Shown one piece after another: positions 8,661 to 19,086 of a DNA stretch of 64,000 nt; within the stretch, counting starts at the first letter, position 1; each line of letters opens with the position of its first letter. Origin of the DNA: Bacteroidia bacterium. Lineage in GTDB: Bacteria; Bacteroidota; Bacteroidia; Palsa-965. Under the pieces are notes generated by a model, which was not told where the DNA came from, ran no database searches, and worked only from the letters and a program-made list of their open reading frames with translations. A program made the translations under genes and the position numbers. The stretch covers positions 1 through 64,000 of the forward strand of contig JALONL010000006.1 in NCBI GenBank assembly GCA_025454955.1. Reading direction: 5' to 3'.

Positions 8661-11600
8661 TTAAAGCGTGCCTATGTTGGAGTTATTAAGAATGATTGAG
8701 TTTTGAAGTGTATCGTCGGTATCGCAGTCGTGCAGCGTGCCCGAAGGATAGCCCGAACGTATTTTTTTAAGTGTGGTTACAAGGCCAATTTGCGCATTGG
8801 TTTTTTCGGCGGTAGTGGCAATGGGCGAATTAATTACCCGCAACCACCATTTCCAGGCCGATTCAAACATGGCCATATCCTCGTAGCCCACCCAGCAGAT
8901 ATTGAGCATTACGTGTGCCGGTGCTTCGGTGCGCAACAAACGCTCGAAATAATTGCGGAAAGCAATGTTGCTGAAACGTCCCTGCCACACCGGAAGAATT
9001 ACCGAAGCCACGTATGAATACGGATCAGTGTACTTGCAGTCGTCGCAATCGGCGGTGGTGTTGATGTCGAGAAATGCGTCGCGCACTGTTTTGATGCGGT
9101 TCAGAAACTGTATCTCGAAATTACCGGCCAACGTTTGTGTATGCGATGTGGCAATGGTGTAACGTCCGTTGTTGCTGAGCGGCATGGAAAGTTCCACCAC
9201 GGCTTCGCCCGTAAGTGTAATGGTTGACGGCAAACCTGCGCCGCTGAACTTCATTACATTGGGCGTGGGCGCATTGGAATCGTTAAGCCCGGTAATGGTG
9301 CGCGTAATCCAGAACTGAAGCGTACCCAGCGGCACCACATTGGCCAGCGATTCGTTTACGGTAATTTCGGTATTGCCGCCATTTACCGCTACCGCCGAAA
9401 CCGTATAAAACGCATCATTCACCGCCGAACCTGTAATGCGTATGCGAGAGTTTACACCCAGCACCGACTGGTAATTTCCGGCCACGGTAAACTTGCGCAA
9501 TGCCTGATCGGCCGTGGTTACCACAAGATCTGTACATACCGCAATCTTGCCGAAAGCGGCGTTGGTGGGCGGTTGCTGCAAACCGTTTCCGCTAAGCGAT
9601 TCGGTAAGCGTATAACGGTTTTTCGGACGAACAAGAATATGTTCTACCAGGTGCATGCCTTCGTGTGCGAAGAAATTACCCTGCACTTCGGCGGTCATAC
9701 GGTCAATTACTTTTGTCCATTGTGGCATTTCCACCACCACGGCATTGAGTACCGAATCAAATCCTACAATAGGTGCAGTAAAGTAAAGTTCACCGGCAAG
9801 TCCCGAAGTAAGTGTGGCCGAGGCCAGCAACTCGTTCAGATACACACGGCAGTTTGCCGCATTTAAACGCACCACACGCTGCACGGTGTAGTTGCCCGTA
9901 TTGGGCGATGGAAATGCCACAGGCGCAGTAATCACAAACTTATCGCCCGCGCCAAACAGAAGCGAATCGGCACCGGTAAGCTCTACATAGTTTTCGGTGA
10001 GCGAAATGGCTGTAACCGCAAAGCTGAATGCGCTTTCAAAAATTCCGTCCACATACGTGGTATTCAGTGCCGGATTGGCAGGCACTGTGGTAAGCGGTGC
10101 CGCTATGGTAAACAAACGCGAGTCGGAACCGGGTAAAGTGGTTACACGCACCGCATCCGATGCCTGAAGCATGAGATAATTACCATCGTTGTGCAACGAA
10201 TCTGAAATTGAAAATTTCAATCGCGATTGTATGGCCGCGAGATAGCTGCTCAGAATATCGGTGTTTACCACCGTGCCCACCTTCACGCCGCAGGTATCGT
10301 ACAACGCCACACCTTCATCGGCCTGATCGTAACGATAGTTGAGCGGATTTTTTGCCACACGAAGCAGCCAGAAGAAAGTACGGTTAACGAGATTGAAATT
10401 GGGCGCTAATGTAGTTCCTGGATTATCGTTAATGTCTAATTTCAGGAAAGGCACCGTGCCCGACATAACCGTATTGCCGTTTCCGTCGGAAAGGGTATAA
10501 TCAATTGTCCATTGACTGCCGCATCCGTCCGGCGGATTCAGCACCGGTGTAATCGCAGTCACATTGAAGTAACGATCAAAGTCGATTGCAAAATTGCGGC
10601 GGTTGGCGCCCACATTATTCATATACTCCGAACTGATGTGTGCAAACAACGTATTCACAAACAACAGCCTGATCTGCTCCATTGCATACGCATAAGTGCC
10701 TGCGGTAAATCCTGCACCGGGCACGGGCAGCACTACAGCGGTATCAATAAGGGCCAGCACCTGTTCGCCTTCACATACGCCAATGCGGTAGGTGCCCGCA
10801 GGGTTGTAATGATCGCTGTCGGTGACAATGAGCGTGGAAGCATCCACAAGCTGGTAGTTGGCAAGCACAATGGCCGAAGTAATGAGCTTCTCCATACGCA
10901 GCACGGCTTCGTTGCGCGTGGCGGTGTTTATGGAAGCCGGAGAAGCCATGAGCAATGTAATGCCGTTGAAAATCTCCACACTGAAACCGCTTATGGTATT
11001 TCCGATGATTTTATAATCGCTGCTGAAATACAATTCTTCGGGAGCCCATTCGTCGATACCGGCCAGGAGCGAAGTGCGCTGTTCAAAACCGGCGGCATTG
11101 GCGGCATTGTAATAGAGATTGCTTTCGGCGTAATTAAACGCTTTAAAGCGGCCGCTGCTGAGCTGAGGATAAGCATTAATGAAATCGAACTTGTCTTCAA
11201 TCAGTTCATCGGCTGCGCGGGCACCGTCTATGCGATACATGAGCAGTGCATAATCGTTAAACGATTCGGCAAAGCGGGCCATGAGGTGATCGGCCACGCG
11301 GTTGCGGCGTTCTTCAAACTGCGTGCGCGATTCGGTGAAACGCTGCAGGTCTATGGCGTGCTGCGCCTGTCCCGTCAATGTGCCGCCATCGAAATACAAC
11401 TCGGCCGCATTGGGCACAAGGTTTATGAGCGACTGGCTGTACAGCGTTTTGTTGATGGTAAAATCGCCCGAAGGACTGCGCGAATTATCGTGCGAGAAGA
11501 ATTGCCAGAGATTGGCCACCTGCGCCAGATAATTGGCCAGAAGCTGATCGAAAAACAACAGGTACTCTTTGAGCTGTTTGGCCTGGAGTTTTCGCACATC

Positions 11601-13301
11601 GCTTACGTTGCCCGGCAAACCTGCTTCGCCAATGCCATACATGCGGGGAAATTCATTCTGTATGGTGGCATACTCGCCGGCATTGGTCCAGGTGCCCTGC
11701 GGCACGGGTATGTCGAGCGGTGTATTCCACAGGCGGCGCGGACGGTCGGTGGCGTTCAGGTTGTCGAGCAGTTGCTGCACTTCTTCCAACCGGCCACGAT
11801 ATGGTAATTGATTTTTGTAAAATGTAAATTGCGAAGAAGGCACGCTCAGGCGCGGCACATAAAACCGGTCGAACGCCAGTTCAAGACACCAGCGCACAAT
11901 CTGCTGCGGAATCTGATCGTCGTTATCGAGCGGAATATTGGCCATCTGCAAATTGCGCACCGCCACCACACCGGGCACATCCATAATGATGTTGATGAGA
12001 TCGGAGGCACGAAGCACTTTGCGCAGTTCGGCTTTGTCTAATTCGGCATTGTCGATAAAGCCGGAACTCAGCAGCGGGCCTTCAAAAATCTGATCGGTGG
12101 TATAACCGCGTTCGTACATTTCGGCCAGCGAATGGAAATACAGTGTGGGCGAAATGAACTGCGCAATTTCGTAGAAAATCTGTGCCTGCACGGTTTCCAC
12201 ATCGGCACCGGTTTCAATGTCCACATCGGCGCAGAGTGCAATTTCTTCGACCTTGAATGCGCGTATGGCCAGAAAATCTTCGCAGAGATTGCGGTTGGCC
12301 ATGAGGCGGCGGTGTGCTTCGGCAGTGAGTTTGTGTATGGCCGCAATCTTGCGCTGATACTCAAACAGCATCGACGATGGGGTAATACTGTCGTAGAGAT
12401 AAAACTCCAGCATATCGGCCACCGCGCTTATTGTGGCGGGCGAAACAGGATTGGTTGGATTTGATGTATCGGTAACCGAAAGCAGCACATCGCCGGCCGG
12501 GTTCAAGCCCACAAAGCTCACGTCGTAAGGCGAAGGCACACGCGAAAAACTCATTCGCGCACTGCCCATGTGCGAGCGTATGGAAGCCACACTGCTCCAG
12601 TCCACACCCGGCGTATCCCAGCGCGGAAACTCGGCCTCAATGCTTATGGTCATGCCCTGAAGCACACCCGCATTTACCACCTGCGCAGGCGATGACGGCG
12701 GCGCAATATTGAGCGATGCCGGTAAGGTAATTACCTTCGAAATGGTGTTGGCGTTAAGATCGCCCAACACTTCGTTTTCGTCGAACTCGAGCAACACATC
12801 GTACAGCGCCATGGGCAACATTCTGTCGGCATTGGGTGCGGGCTGATCGTAGGTGAGCGTTTCGGTCGCAATATTGGCATACCATACCTGCTCGCAGTTG
12901 CGTGCTTTGAGCAGCCAGGCATTTCGAATGCCAACCACGGTTGACACGGTGGGTGTAACCTGCACATCGGTGGTTACATCCATCAGCAGTTTCCGATAAT
13001 CGCGAATGGTAACCGGCGCATTGGGCATAATCTGCGCAGCGGTGAAAAAATTCTTTATATCATTTACCGCAGGCGGAGCTGCCAGCAAATCGCGGATATC
13101 AAAATTGGTGCGGTAGCCGAGATCGGTAATGGCATAACTCAGTACTTCGAGCATGGTAATGCCCGGATCGTGCGCATTGTAATCGGTCCAGATTTTACCC
13201 GAAAGCCGTTGCAGATGCGTAAGACCTTTCTCGCGCAGCAAATCGTAATTCATGCTGTCGAGCGGCGGCGGCGAGGCGGAAATGGTGATCGGTTCTGACA
13301 T
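8661..13301 (-). CDS. Very large baseplate J/gp6-like protein
   Basis: The 1546-aa product carries near residues 37-52 the sequence IWTDYNAHDPGITMLEVL. This matches the W-T-D-x-N-x-x-D-P-G-x-T-x-L-E motif that begins many phage and eCIS baseplate assembly proteins of the gpJ/gp6 family. The rest is long and beta-rich, with repeated Ig-like or jelly-roll-like segments in the last 500 residues, so it may form both wedge and peripheral extensions. It is much longer than usual wedge proteins (roughly 300-1000 aa). It follows the first fibre gene in the minus-strand operon (51-nt gap). The baseplate role rests on the motif and position; the extra domains are unexplained. Confidence 0.75.
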   Translation of the reverse strand: MSEPITISASPPPLDSMNYDLLREKGLTHLQRLSGKIWTDYNAHDPGITMLEVLSYAITDLGYRTNFDIRDLLAAPPAVNDIKNFFTAAQIMPNAPVTIRDYRKLLMDVTTDVQVTPTVSTVVGIRNAWLLKARNCEQVWYANIATETLTYDQPAPNADRMLPMALYDVLLEFDENEVLGDLNANTISKVITLPASLNIAPPSSPAQVVNAGVLQGMTISIEAEFPRWDTPGVDWSSVASIRSHMGSARMSFSRVPSPYDVSFVGLNPAGDVLLSVTDTSNPTNPVSPATISAVADMLEFYLYDSITPSSMLFEYQRKIAAIHKLTAEAHRRLMANRNLCEDFLAIRAFKVEEIALCADVDIETGADVETVQAQIFYEIAQFISPTLYFHSLAEMYERGYTTDQIFEGPLLSSGFIDNAELDKAELRKVLRASDLINIIMDVPGVVAVRNLQMANIPLDNDDQIPQQIVRWCLELAFDRFYVPRLSVPSSQFTFYKNQLPYRGRLEEVQQLLDNLNATDRPRRLWNTPLDIPVPQGTWTNAGEYATIQNEFPRMYGIGEAGLPGNVSDVRKLQAKQLKEYLLFFDQLLANYLAQVANLWQFFSHDNSRSPSGDFTINKTLYSQSLINLVPNAAELYFDGGTLTGQAQHAIDLQRFTESRTQFEERRNRVADHLMARFAESFNDYALLMYRIDGARAADELIEDKFDFINAYPQLSSGRFKAFNYAESNLYYNAANAAGFEQRTSLLAGIDEWAPEELYFSSDYKIIGNTISGFSVEIFNGITLLMASPASINTATRNEAVLRMEKLITSAIVLANYQLVDASTLIVTDSDHYNPAGTYRIGVCEGEQVLALIDTAVVLPVPGAGFTAGTYAYAMEQIRLLFVNTLFAHISSEYMNNVGANRRNFAIDFDRYFNVTAITPVLNPPDGCGSQWTIDYTLSDGNGNTVMSGTVPFLKLDINDNPGTTLAPNFNLVNRTFFWLLRVAKNPLNYRYDQADEGVALYDTCGVKVGTVVNTDILSSYLAAIQSRLKFSISDSLHNDGNYLMLQASDAVRVTTLPGSDSRLFTIAAPLTTVPANPALNTTYVDGIFESAFSFAVTAISLTENYVELTGADSLLFGAGDKFVITAPVAFPSPNTGNYTVQRVVRLNAANCRVYLNELLASATLTSGLAGELYFTAPIVGFDSVLNAVVVEMPQWTKVIDRMTAEVQGNFFAHEGMHLVEHILVRPKNRYTLTESLSGNGLQQPPTNAAFGKIAVCTDLVVTTADQALRKFTVAGNYQSVLGVNSRIRITGSAVNDAFYTVSAVAVNGGNTEITVNESLANVVPLGTLQFWITRTITGLNDSNAPTPNVMKFSGAGLPSTITLTGEAVVELSMPLSNNGRYTIATSHTQTLAGNFEIQFLNRIKTVRDAFLDINTTADCDDCKYTDPYSYVASVILPVWQGRFSNIAFRNYFERLLRTEAPAHVMLNICWVGYEDMAMFESAWKWWLRVINSPIATTAEKTNAQIGLVTTLKKIRSGYPSGTLHDCDTDDTLQNSIILNNSNIGTL

Positions 13302-13351
13302 AACAAAAGTGTATAAGCAGTAAATAAATGTGTGCAGAAGAAATTATCGTA

Positions 13352-15127
13352 TTAAGCCTGCGGAGTCAACAATCCGAGTGTAACCAAACGTGCTTCAAGA
13401 TCGGCCACGCGTGCAACCAGATTGGCGATATAGGCGTTAAGCGCGGCGCTGCCTGCATCTACAGGTTCTGCAGCGGGTGTGGTAATTCTTGGTGTACGAT
13501 ACAGACGCACCGGTGTGGCTGCATTTCCGGGATTCATCAGGTGAAGCGCCACCTGTCCGCCGGCAGGTACAGGTTTGGCGTAAATCTGCACCGAAGTACT
13601 TCTTGCGTCTGTGGGTGCAGTGCCTTCGGTAGAAATTGCCAGCACATTACTTCCGCCCGAACCGATGTGCGAACCAGAACCAAGATGTGTTCCCACCACC
13701 ACGTTGCCGTCGAAAATGGCGGCCATTCGGTTTTCGGGGCGGGCCACTGTGCCTTCGTAAGTGCGAATCCACAAACCCACATCGCGGCTGTTGCCGCTGG
13801 TGTTGGGTACGGTAAGTGCCATATTCACCGCCAGACCAAAACGGCTGGTATTAAGCTTGGAATCCCGATAGGTGCGGGCAAGGTTAATTACGGCTCCTGT
13901 AATACTTGGCGACGAATCTGTTCCGGTAGCAAAAACACTGAACGTACCCAGCGACTGCCCGGCAGCAGGACCATTGCCCACAATTACATTTACATTACCG
14001 GTTGCCGCATTGCCCTGAAAGCGGATCTGATCAGGATTCTCCTCATACTCCTGCCATTTCGATTCACCGGGCACGCCGAGTTCAATCCAGTCTGATTCAT
14101 TATGTGCCTCAAAAGAACCGTCCTTGTAACGAATTGTTCCGGGGGCACTCACGTTCTGTTCGTTTTCTTCCTCATCAGGATGCAAACGAATCGAGCCCTT
14201 TAATTCGATACGGCTGTTGGGTGTGCTGTTCAGACCAAACAGGGTGCGGCCGTTGTTTTCAATCTGCACCCGCTCTTTAATATCGTTCGAGGTATGCACA
14301 ATTACTTTACCCCCGAGCGGCTGCAGGCTCAGTTCGCCGGCAGTAATAGTGTTGGTGTTTCTGTCTTCCGTGCGCGACTGAATCCCTTTTCCATCGAGCG
14401 ATACATTCTGCGCATTATTTCCCGCCATAAACAAACCCGAAGTGGTATCGAGCCTGAGTGTGGAATTGGGCGCACCGGTATTTGCAAAAACAGTAAGTTT
14501 TACAGCCGGACTTGAAGTTCCGATACCGGTATTGCCACTGCTGCTGATGGTAAAAAATTCGTTTACACCACCCTGATCGGATACGCTGTTAATCGAAAAA
14601 CGTTCGTTCAGTTCATCTTCGGTACTTTGTGTATGAGCAAGTGACCAGGAGTTGCTGCAGGCTGCATTTTTGAAACGGATGGCAATGGAACCATTGGCTT
14701 GCGAAGCAAATATGTGCAACACACTTTGCGGTGTTTGTGTACCAATACCCACAAAGCCACGTTCGTCGATATGCAGGCGCGGAGTGGTGCCGTTAGTTTC
14801 GTCGCGGGCAATGGTGAGGCCCGTGGCATTTACACTTGCCACCGACTGATTCACAATAAAACGCCAGTGGTTGGCATCGGTTACTGCCGATTTGAGTGTA
14901 AGTGTAATACCACCGCTCTGCGCTTTTACACTCAGCGGCGAGTCGGGTAAATTATCGTTAATTCCTACCCGCGTGTTTACCGTTTCGCCGTTTTGAATAA
15001 CGGGCGTAATGGTGAGTTTGTCGTCTGTCTTAATCAGCGCTTCATCAATAAACGCTGCAAATTGATCCTGATTCGGTTTCTTGCCATTCAGGAAATAGTT
15101 CTTCAGTTCATTACGATTGGTTGCCAT
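13352..15127 (-). CDS. Tail-fibre-like protein
   Basis: The 591-aa protein has an N-terminal segment (NRNELKNYFLNGKKPNQDQ, then FAAFIDE) that resembles the start of the fibre protein at 28548-30254 (LKSFFESGDKPTASQFASLID), so both probably dock to the particle by the same kind of anchor. The body contains short Gly- and Asn-rich beta repeats typical of phage fibres, including YKDGSFEAHNESDWIELG near residue 330. The end has a heptad coiled coil (ANLVARVADLEARL). It lies between the J-like gene and the 1546-aa gene, where Afp13-type fibres occur. It likely binds target-cell receptors; the target is unknown. Confidence 0.78.
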   Translation of the reverse strand: MATNRNELKNYFLNGKKPNQDQFAAFIDEALIKTDDKLTITPVIQNGETVNTRVGINDNLPDSPLSVKAQSGGITLTLKSAVTDANHWRFIVNQSVASVNATGLTIARDETNGTTPRLHIDERGFVGIGTQTPQSVLHIFASQANGSIAIRFKNAACSNSWSLAHTQSTEDELNERFSINSVSDQGGVNEFFTISSSGNTGIGTSSPAVKLTVFANTGAPNSTLRLDTTSGLFMAGNNAQNVSLDGKGIQSRTEDRNTNTITAGELSLQPLGGKVIVHTSNDIKERVQIENNGRTLFGLNSTPNSRIELKGSIRLHPDEEENEQNVSAPGTIRYKDGSFEAHNESDWIELGVPGESKWQEYEENPDQIRFQGNAATGNVNVIVGNGPAAGQSLGTFSVFATGTDSSPSITGAVINLARTYRDSKLNTSRFGLAVNMALTVPNTSGNSRDVGLWIRTYEGTVARPENRMAAIFDGNVVVGTHLGSGSHIGSGGSNVLAISTEGTAPTDARSTSVQIYAKPVPAGGQVALHLMNPGNAATPVRLYRTPRITTPAAEPVDAGSAALNAYIANLVARVADLEARLVTLGLLTPQA

Positions 15128-15145
15128 GATATAAGCGGGTTAAGA

Positions 15146-18100
15146 TTATTGAACGTTAAAATTGTGATCGATGGTCCAGTAGTCAATTCCTTCCGGACTG
15201 CCCTGCCCCACAATGAAGTTGTTGTTGATAATGTCGGAACCGATGCCGATTTGTGTCTGATCGTCTTCGTCGCCGCAATGCGCCATCTGTGTGCCGGGTT
15301 CGGGGAACGGACTGCGTATATCGTTTTCGGGGCAGTCGCAGGTTTCGTCTTCGAGCACAGTGATGATGTGCAGCGGCGAGGACGTGAGCACCGATGCGGC
15401 GCGTGTGGGTTCGGCGGTTTCAATGTCGCTGAGAATAAGCGGCGGACTGCCGGGCACAATCTGATCCATTGTGAAGCAGGACACATAATCAACATACGGC
15501 AATTCGTCTATCATGTCAATCACCGCCGATTTGTGTATGCTTCCGCCGAAATTGAGTTCGGCATTGCCGCTGAGCCAGGGAGCGAGATAGCTGCGTATGT
15601 CTTTCTGCAACTGATCGCTGTAATAGCTGATGTCGAACCCGGCGCGGAATTTCACATCGAACGTGAGGCGTATTTCTTCGAAGTACGGATTGCGCACATG
15701 CACTTCGGCCAGCGGCGGCATGATGGCACGCAAAAAGGTTTTTACTTTTTCGAGTGTGAGCAGCGGCAAACGCGGTTGCAGCGGATTCACGGCATTTTTG
15801 TTTCGCAAATCGGCCACGAGTACCATGGCCACATGGCCCGGAGCAAGCTCGGTGTAAACAGCCGGTGTTTGCGGCGTGGCCGGTTCCATGCGGGTGTGGT
15901 TAATGGCTTTGGCGCGGAATACCTGCGGGAAAGACTCCAGCACCAAATGCTCGTAATCCCAGATGGTAATGGCGCGCTGCTTGTGTCGCAGGCGTTCGCT
16001 TACACGTATGCGGAAGGCTTCGGGTGTTTCGGCTGCATGGCCGCCAAACGAGGCAAAGGGCTGCTCCACCGTGCGCAGGCCGTCGTCGTCGTTAAGCAAC
16101 GCTTTGATGGTTTGAGCAGGCAATGCTTTTTCGAGATGTGCCGGATCGTTGTCGCGGTTATCAAATGTGGCGGTTACTGCCTGCGCTTTTACATCAATCA
16201 GGTCGCAGATCGAAGCCGAATCCTGCGCGGCCGAAATGCGTATCCAGCCCAAGCCGTCGGTAAACAGCGTATTGTCGGTGTTCATGGCACGCGGCAACGA
16301 AAGCGTTACAATGCCCGAATCGAGCAGGTTGTTGGTGGTGTTGCCGAGAATCTGTGCCGGGGTAAAATTCACCCAGCGGTTGCGCGAGAGGTACGAGAAC
16401 GTAAGCTGCGCCAGCATCACATCCGGATCGGCACTGCCTTCGGCTACTTTGAAAAGCAGCGTAAGCACCTGCGGCGATTTGAGATTGCGCAAACCCACAA
16501 ACAAATTGCCTTCGTGCCCGTAATACGGCATGGCATCTACACCCGTTACATTGCCGATGCGTTGCTGCGGAGCCACACCAAAAGGTTCTACGTGGTAAAA
16601 CACGGCGGCCTGCGGAGCATTGGGTGAGGCATTGGGTGGGGAAGTAAAGTCAATCAGGTCGCTGGCCACATAATCCATCAGTATCGACTTAATCATGGGC
16701 GTATGCGGCTCGCGCGGCATCGACTTGTCGGTTACCGGCGGACTGGGCGGCGGATTGGTGGGCAGTGTGACAAGGTACAGCGCACGTTCGGCGTAAATGG
16801 TTTGAAAATCATTGTGCCCGAAATCAGCCTCTTTGAGCGTGAGGCGGAGAAAGCCCCTACGGGTTTGCGAAGTATATTCTTCCACGCTTCGGGTATCGGT
16901 ATCAAAAGAAAGCGAGGGCAGTGTATTGTCGAAATTAAACCGGCGTGTGGTAAGCGTTCCGGCAAAAAGATTCATGTTTTGCGCAATGTTTTTCCATTTG
17001 CGGTCGATGAGTAAATCGGCCTGCACTTTAAACGAATTGTTGTTGCGGTATTGCGTATTATCGGCTTTGTAATGATTGTAGTACTCGGCAAAATTATCGG
17101 GACGGCCATGCCACACTAAACTCAGGTTAAGCTGGTCGATATGTTTGCTCATTATTTCGGGGCTTCCCACATAAAATGTGGAACCAATCTGCGGGCGGTT
17201 TCCGAAAGGAGCAAACGGTTTATCGGGTGTAATGGTAGCATCGTCGCTTTGCAGAATCAGTTTGCGAACACCATTTACATGCGTGCGTATATGAGCACGG
17301 TAAAGTGTTTTTCCGTTGAGATAGGAAAAAAACAAGGGATAACCGGGAGAGTTCTGACGGAATGTAATTTTCACCACAGGCTCGGCAGTGCGGAAAGGCT
17401 GCTGGAGCACCTCTTCCTGATAACCGGTTACTGCTTTAATTCCTTCTGAAAGAAATACCTTAATTATCAATTTGTTCTCCGCTGTTTCATATCGCGCATC
17501 TGTAACCAGCCCCTGCAGCCACTCTTTTTCTCCGCTGAATTTTACATCAAGGGCATTAATGAGCGCCTCTGCAGTGCTCTCCACATCGGCCATCGAATCA
17601 TACTGATCGGGAATTACCGGGTTGGAGCTGATTGTTGTTTCGGAATCAGCCTCCTCAATTGTGTACGAAACCGGGCCGGGCGAACGAAACTCGACAAGTT
17701 CAAGCTCGGGGCGCGAAACGGAAACCGGTGCGGGTGCCAATACCGGTAAAGTGAGCGGCGAACCCAGTAACTGTGAAGGCTGCGACGGATCAGTAAGAAA
17801 ATTCTGATTGAGGCAAAGTGTAATGGTAATGCTTCGTCTTCCTTCGGCCATCCACAGCACGGGCGATGCAAAGGCAAAGCCAAGTTCGCCAAACGGGCGG
17901 TAATCAGCCGGAGTGAAAATAGTGCCGGTGCTTGGGCGGCCAAAAATCTTCCAGCGTTTTTCGTCGGTGTCGAACTCTGCGCCCTGTCCGTCGGCCGAGT
18001 TGGCCACGGGCGAAGCGTACAACTGATTGGGACGCGCATTGGGCAGGCCGGTGGTGTTGTAACGATCAATGAAAACCGATTTGAGTTCGGCCACTTCGGC

Positions 18101-18628
18101 CTGATTCAGTACAATGTCGTTGTCGGTGGTATATACCAGGTCGTTGCCCAGCGCATCTTTTTTCGCATCGGCTTCGGCGGCTTTGGCAATAAGCAGCTGG
18201 CTTGTTTCGGCCGCGAGTTTGAATACGAGGAATACCTGATCGGCGGCGGCGGGTTTTTCCTTGAGTTGCAGCACATCGCGATAATAAAAATCGAGATGCT
18301 GTTCGGTAAAACCGTTAAGGTCGTTTTGCGCCACGCTGAACAATTCGAGAAAAGCCGCAAACAGTGCATAATGCGGAGCCGTGCGCTGATCGTTGCTGAG
18401 CGAGTGTGTAAAGAAATCGACCCAGTTGGTATTGGCGGGCTGCGTAATGGGCAGGCTCACATCGTGAAAACGAATTTCGGTGGCAAACTGCCGGGCAAAA
18501 GCCATAAGGTCGTCGATACTGCGCTCGTCCACGCCGATATAATCGGGCAGCAACTCGCGTAGTTTGCGCTGCGGCTGGCTGGTTCCGTTGCGCAGCAGGG
18601 TGTTTTTATTTTTGCAGTCGGTACTCAT
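15146..18628 (-). CDS. eCIS baseplate protein, gpJ/Afp11-like
   Basis: I place the start at 18628 (MSTDCKNKN), where the ATG overlaps the gp25 stop codon as ATGA; the longer open frame up to 18871 overlaps gp25 and is basic nonsense. The resulting 1160-aa protein contains a C-terminal baseplate-J-like part: FRIRVSERLRHKQRAITIWDYEHLVLESFP near residues 870-900, then repeated ferredoxin-like segments ending around LNFGGSIHKSAVIDMIDELPYVDYV. These are features of J-like wedge proteins of contractile systems. It is translationally coupled to gp25, its usual partner in the wedge. Confidence in the family is high; the exact boundaries of the N-terminal domains are not clear. Confidence 0.85.
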   Translation of the reverse strand: MSTDCKNKNTLLRNGTSQPQRKLRELLPDYIGVDERSIDDLMAFARQFATEIRFHDVSLPITQPANTNWVDFFTHSLSNDQRTAPHYALFAAFLELFSVAQNDLNGFTEQHLDFYYRDVLQLKEKPAAADQVFLVFKLAAETSQLLIAKAAEADAKKDALGNDLVYTTDNDIVLNQAEVAELKSVFIDRYNTTGLPNARPNQLYASPVANSADGQGAEFDTDEKRWKIFGRPSTGTIFTPADYRPFGELGFAFASPVLWMAEGRRSITITLCLNQNFLTDPSQPSQLLGSPLTLPVLAPAPVSVSRPELELVEFRSPGPVSYTIEEADSETTISSNPVIPDQYDSMADVESTAEALINALDVKFSGEKEWLQGLVTDARYETAENKLIIKVFLSEGIKAVTGYQEEVLQQPFRTAEPVVKITFRQNSPGYPLFFSYLNGKTLYRAHIRTHVNGVRKLILQSDDATITPDKPFAPFGNRPQIGSTFYVGSPEIMSKHIDQLNLSLVWHGRPDNFAEYYNHYKADNTQYRNNNSFKVQADLLIDRKWKNIAQNMNLFAGTLTTRRFNFDNTLPSLSFDTDTRSVEEYTSQTRRGFLRLTLKEADFGHNDFQTIYAERALYLVTLPTNPPPSPPVTDKSMPREPHTPMIKSILMDYVASDLIDFTSPPNASPNAPQAAVFYHVEPFGVAPQQRIGNVTGVDAMPYYGHEGNLFVGLRNLKSPQVLTLLFKVAEGSADPDVMLAQLTFSYLSRNRWVNFTPAQILGNTTNNLLDSGIVTLSLPRAMNTDNTLFTDGLGWIRISAAQDSASICDLIDVKAQAVTATFDNRDNDPAHLEKALPAQTIKALLNDDDGLRTVEQPFASFGGHAAETPEAFRIRVSERLRHKQRAITIWDYEHLVLESFPQVFRAKAINHTRMEPATPQTPAVYTELAPGHVAMVLVADLRNKNAVNPLQPRLPLLTLEKVKTFLRAIMPPLAEVHVRNPYFEEIRLTFDVKFRAGFDISYYSDQLQKDIRSYLAPWLSGNAELNFGGSIHKSAVIDMIDELPYVDYVSCFTMDQIVPGSPPLILSDIETAEPTRAASVLTSSPLHIITVLEDETCDCPENDIRSPFPEPGTQMAHCGDEDDQTQIGIGSDIINNNFIVGQGSPEGIDYWTIDHNFNVQ

Positions 18629-19062
18629 TGCGCTACGTTTGTGCCTTCGTTCAGGTAAAAGGGATATACAATATTTGATCGTGTATTGGTGGAGGAAACA
18701 AAATAGTTCACGGTAATTTCCACACGACCTTCGTTGGGTTCGGTAAATATTTCGATGTCGTCGAAACTTACACGCGGCTCGTATTTCACAATGGCCTGGC
18801 GGATGATTTCGGTAACGAGAGTTTGAAATCCTGTTTCGAGCGGATCGAAAATGTTGTTCTCCAGGTTGCATCCGAAGTCGGCACGCAATACGCGTTCGCC
18901 CAAAGCGGTGCCAAGCAGGATGTACAAACTTTGTTTAATGTCTTCGTCGCCTTTTACCAGATCGGCCGTTGCCTGACTGCGGCGGAAGGTTACCGGAAAA
19001 GCCCAGCCCTGGCCCAGAAAGCCTGCTGTTTCAAGTTGTTCGCGAATGTGCTGTTCGTCCAT
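18625..19062 (-). CDS. Baseplate wedge protein, gp25/GPW family (Afp9-like)
   Basis: The 145-aa protein has the gp25 pattern: LGxGWAFPVTF at the start, then DEDIKQSLYILLGTALGERVLRADFGCNL, the conserved region that makes the wedge core, and IRQAIVKYEPRV near residue 90. Size fits the family (about 130-160 aa). It nucleates sheath assembly on the baseplate in T4, T6SS (TssE) and Afp. The stop overlaps the ATG of the J-like gene by 4 nt, so the two are coupled. A long hairpin separates it from the PAAR gene upstream. Confidence 0.93.
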   Translation of the reverse strand: MDEQHIREQLETAGFLGQGWAFPVTFRRSQATADLVKGDEDIKQSLYILLGTALGERVLRADFGCNLENNIFDPLETGFQTLVTEIIRQAIVKYEPRVSFDDIEIFTEPNEGRVEITVNYFVSSTNTRSNIVYPFYLNEGTNVAQ

Positions 19063-19086
19063 AATTAAATTCCTCCGAATGATTTG

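Noticed and set aside
10512..11807. 431-codon plus-strand open frame within the 1546-aa gene
   Set aside because: Antisense to a well-supported structural gene; its sequence has no recognisable motif and reflects GC-biased codons.
14993..16627. 544-codon plus-strand open frame
   Set aside because: Antisense to the J-like gene, which has family motifs and operon coupling; the other frame shows none.
18629..18871. 81-codon N-terminal extension of the J-like protein
   Set aside because: It overlaps gp25 in another frame and is basic and family-unlike; the ATGA overlap at 18625-18628 fits a coupled start.
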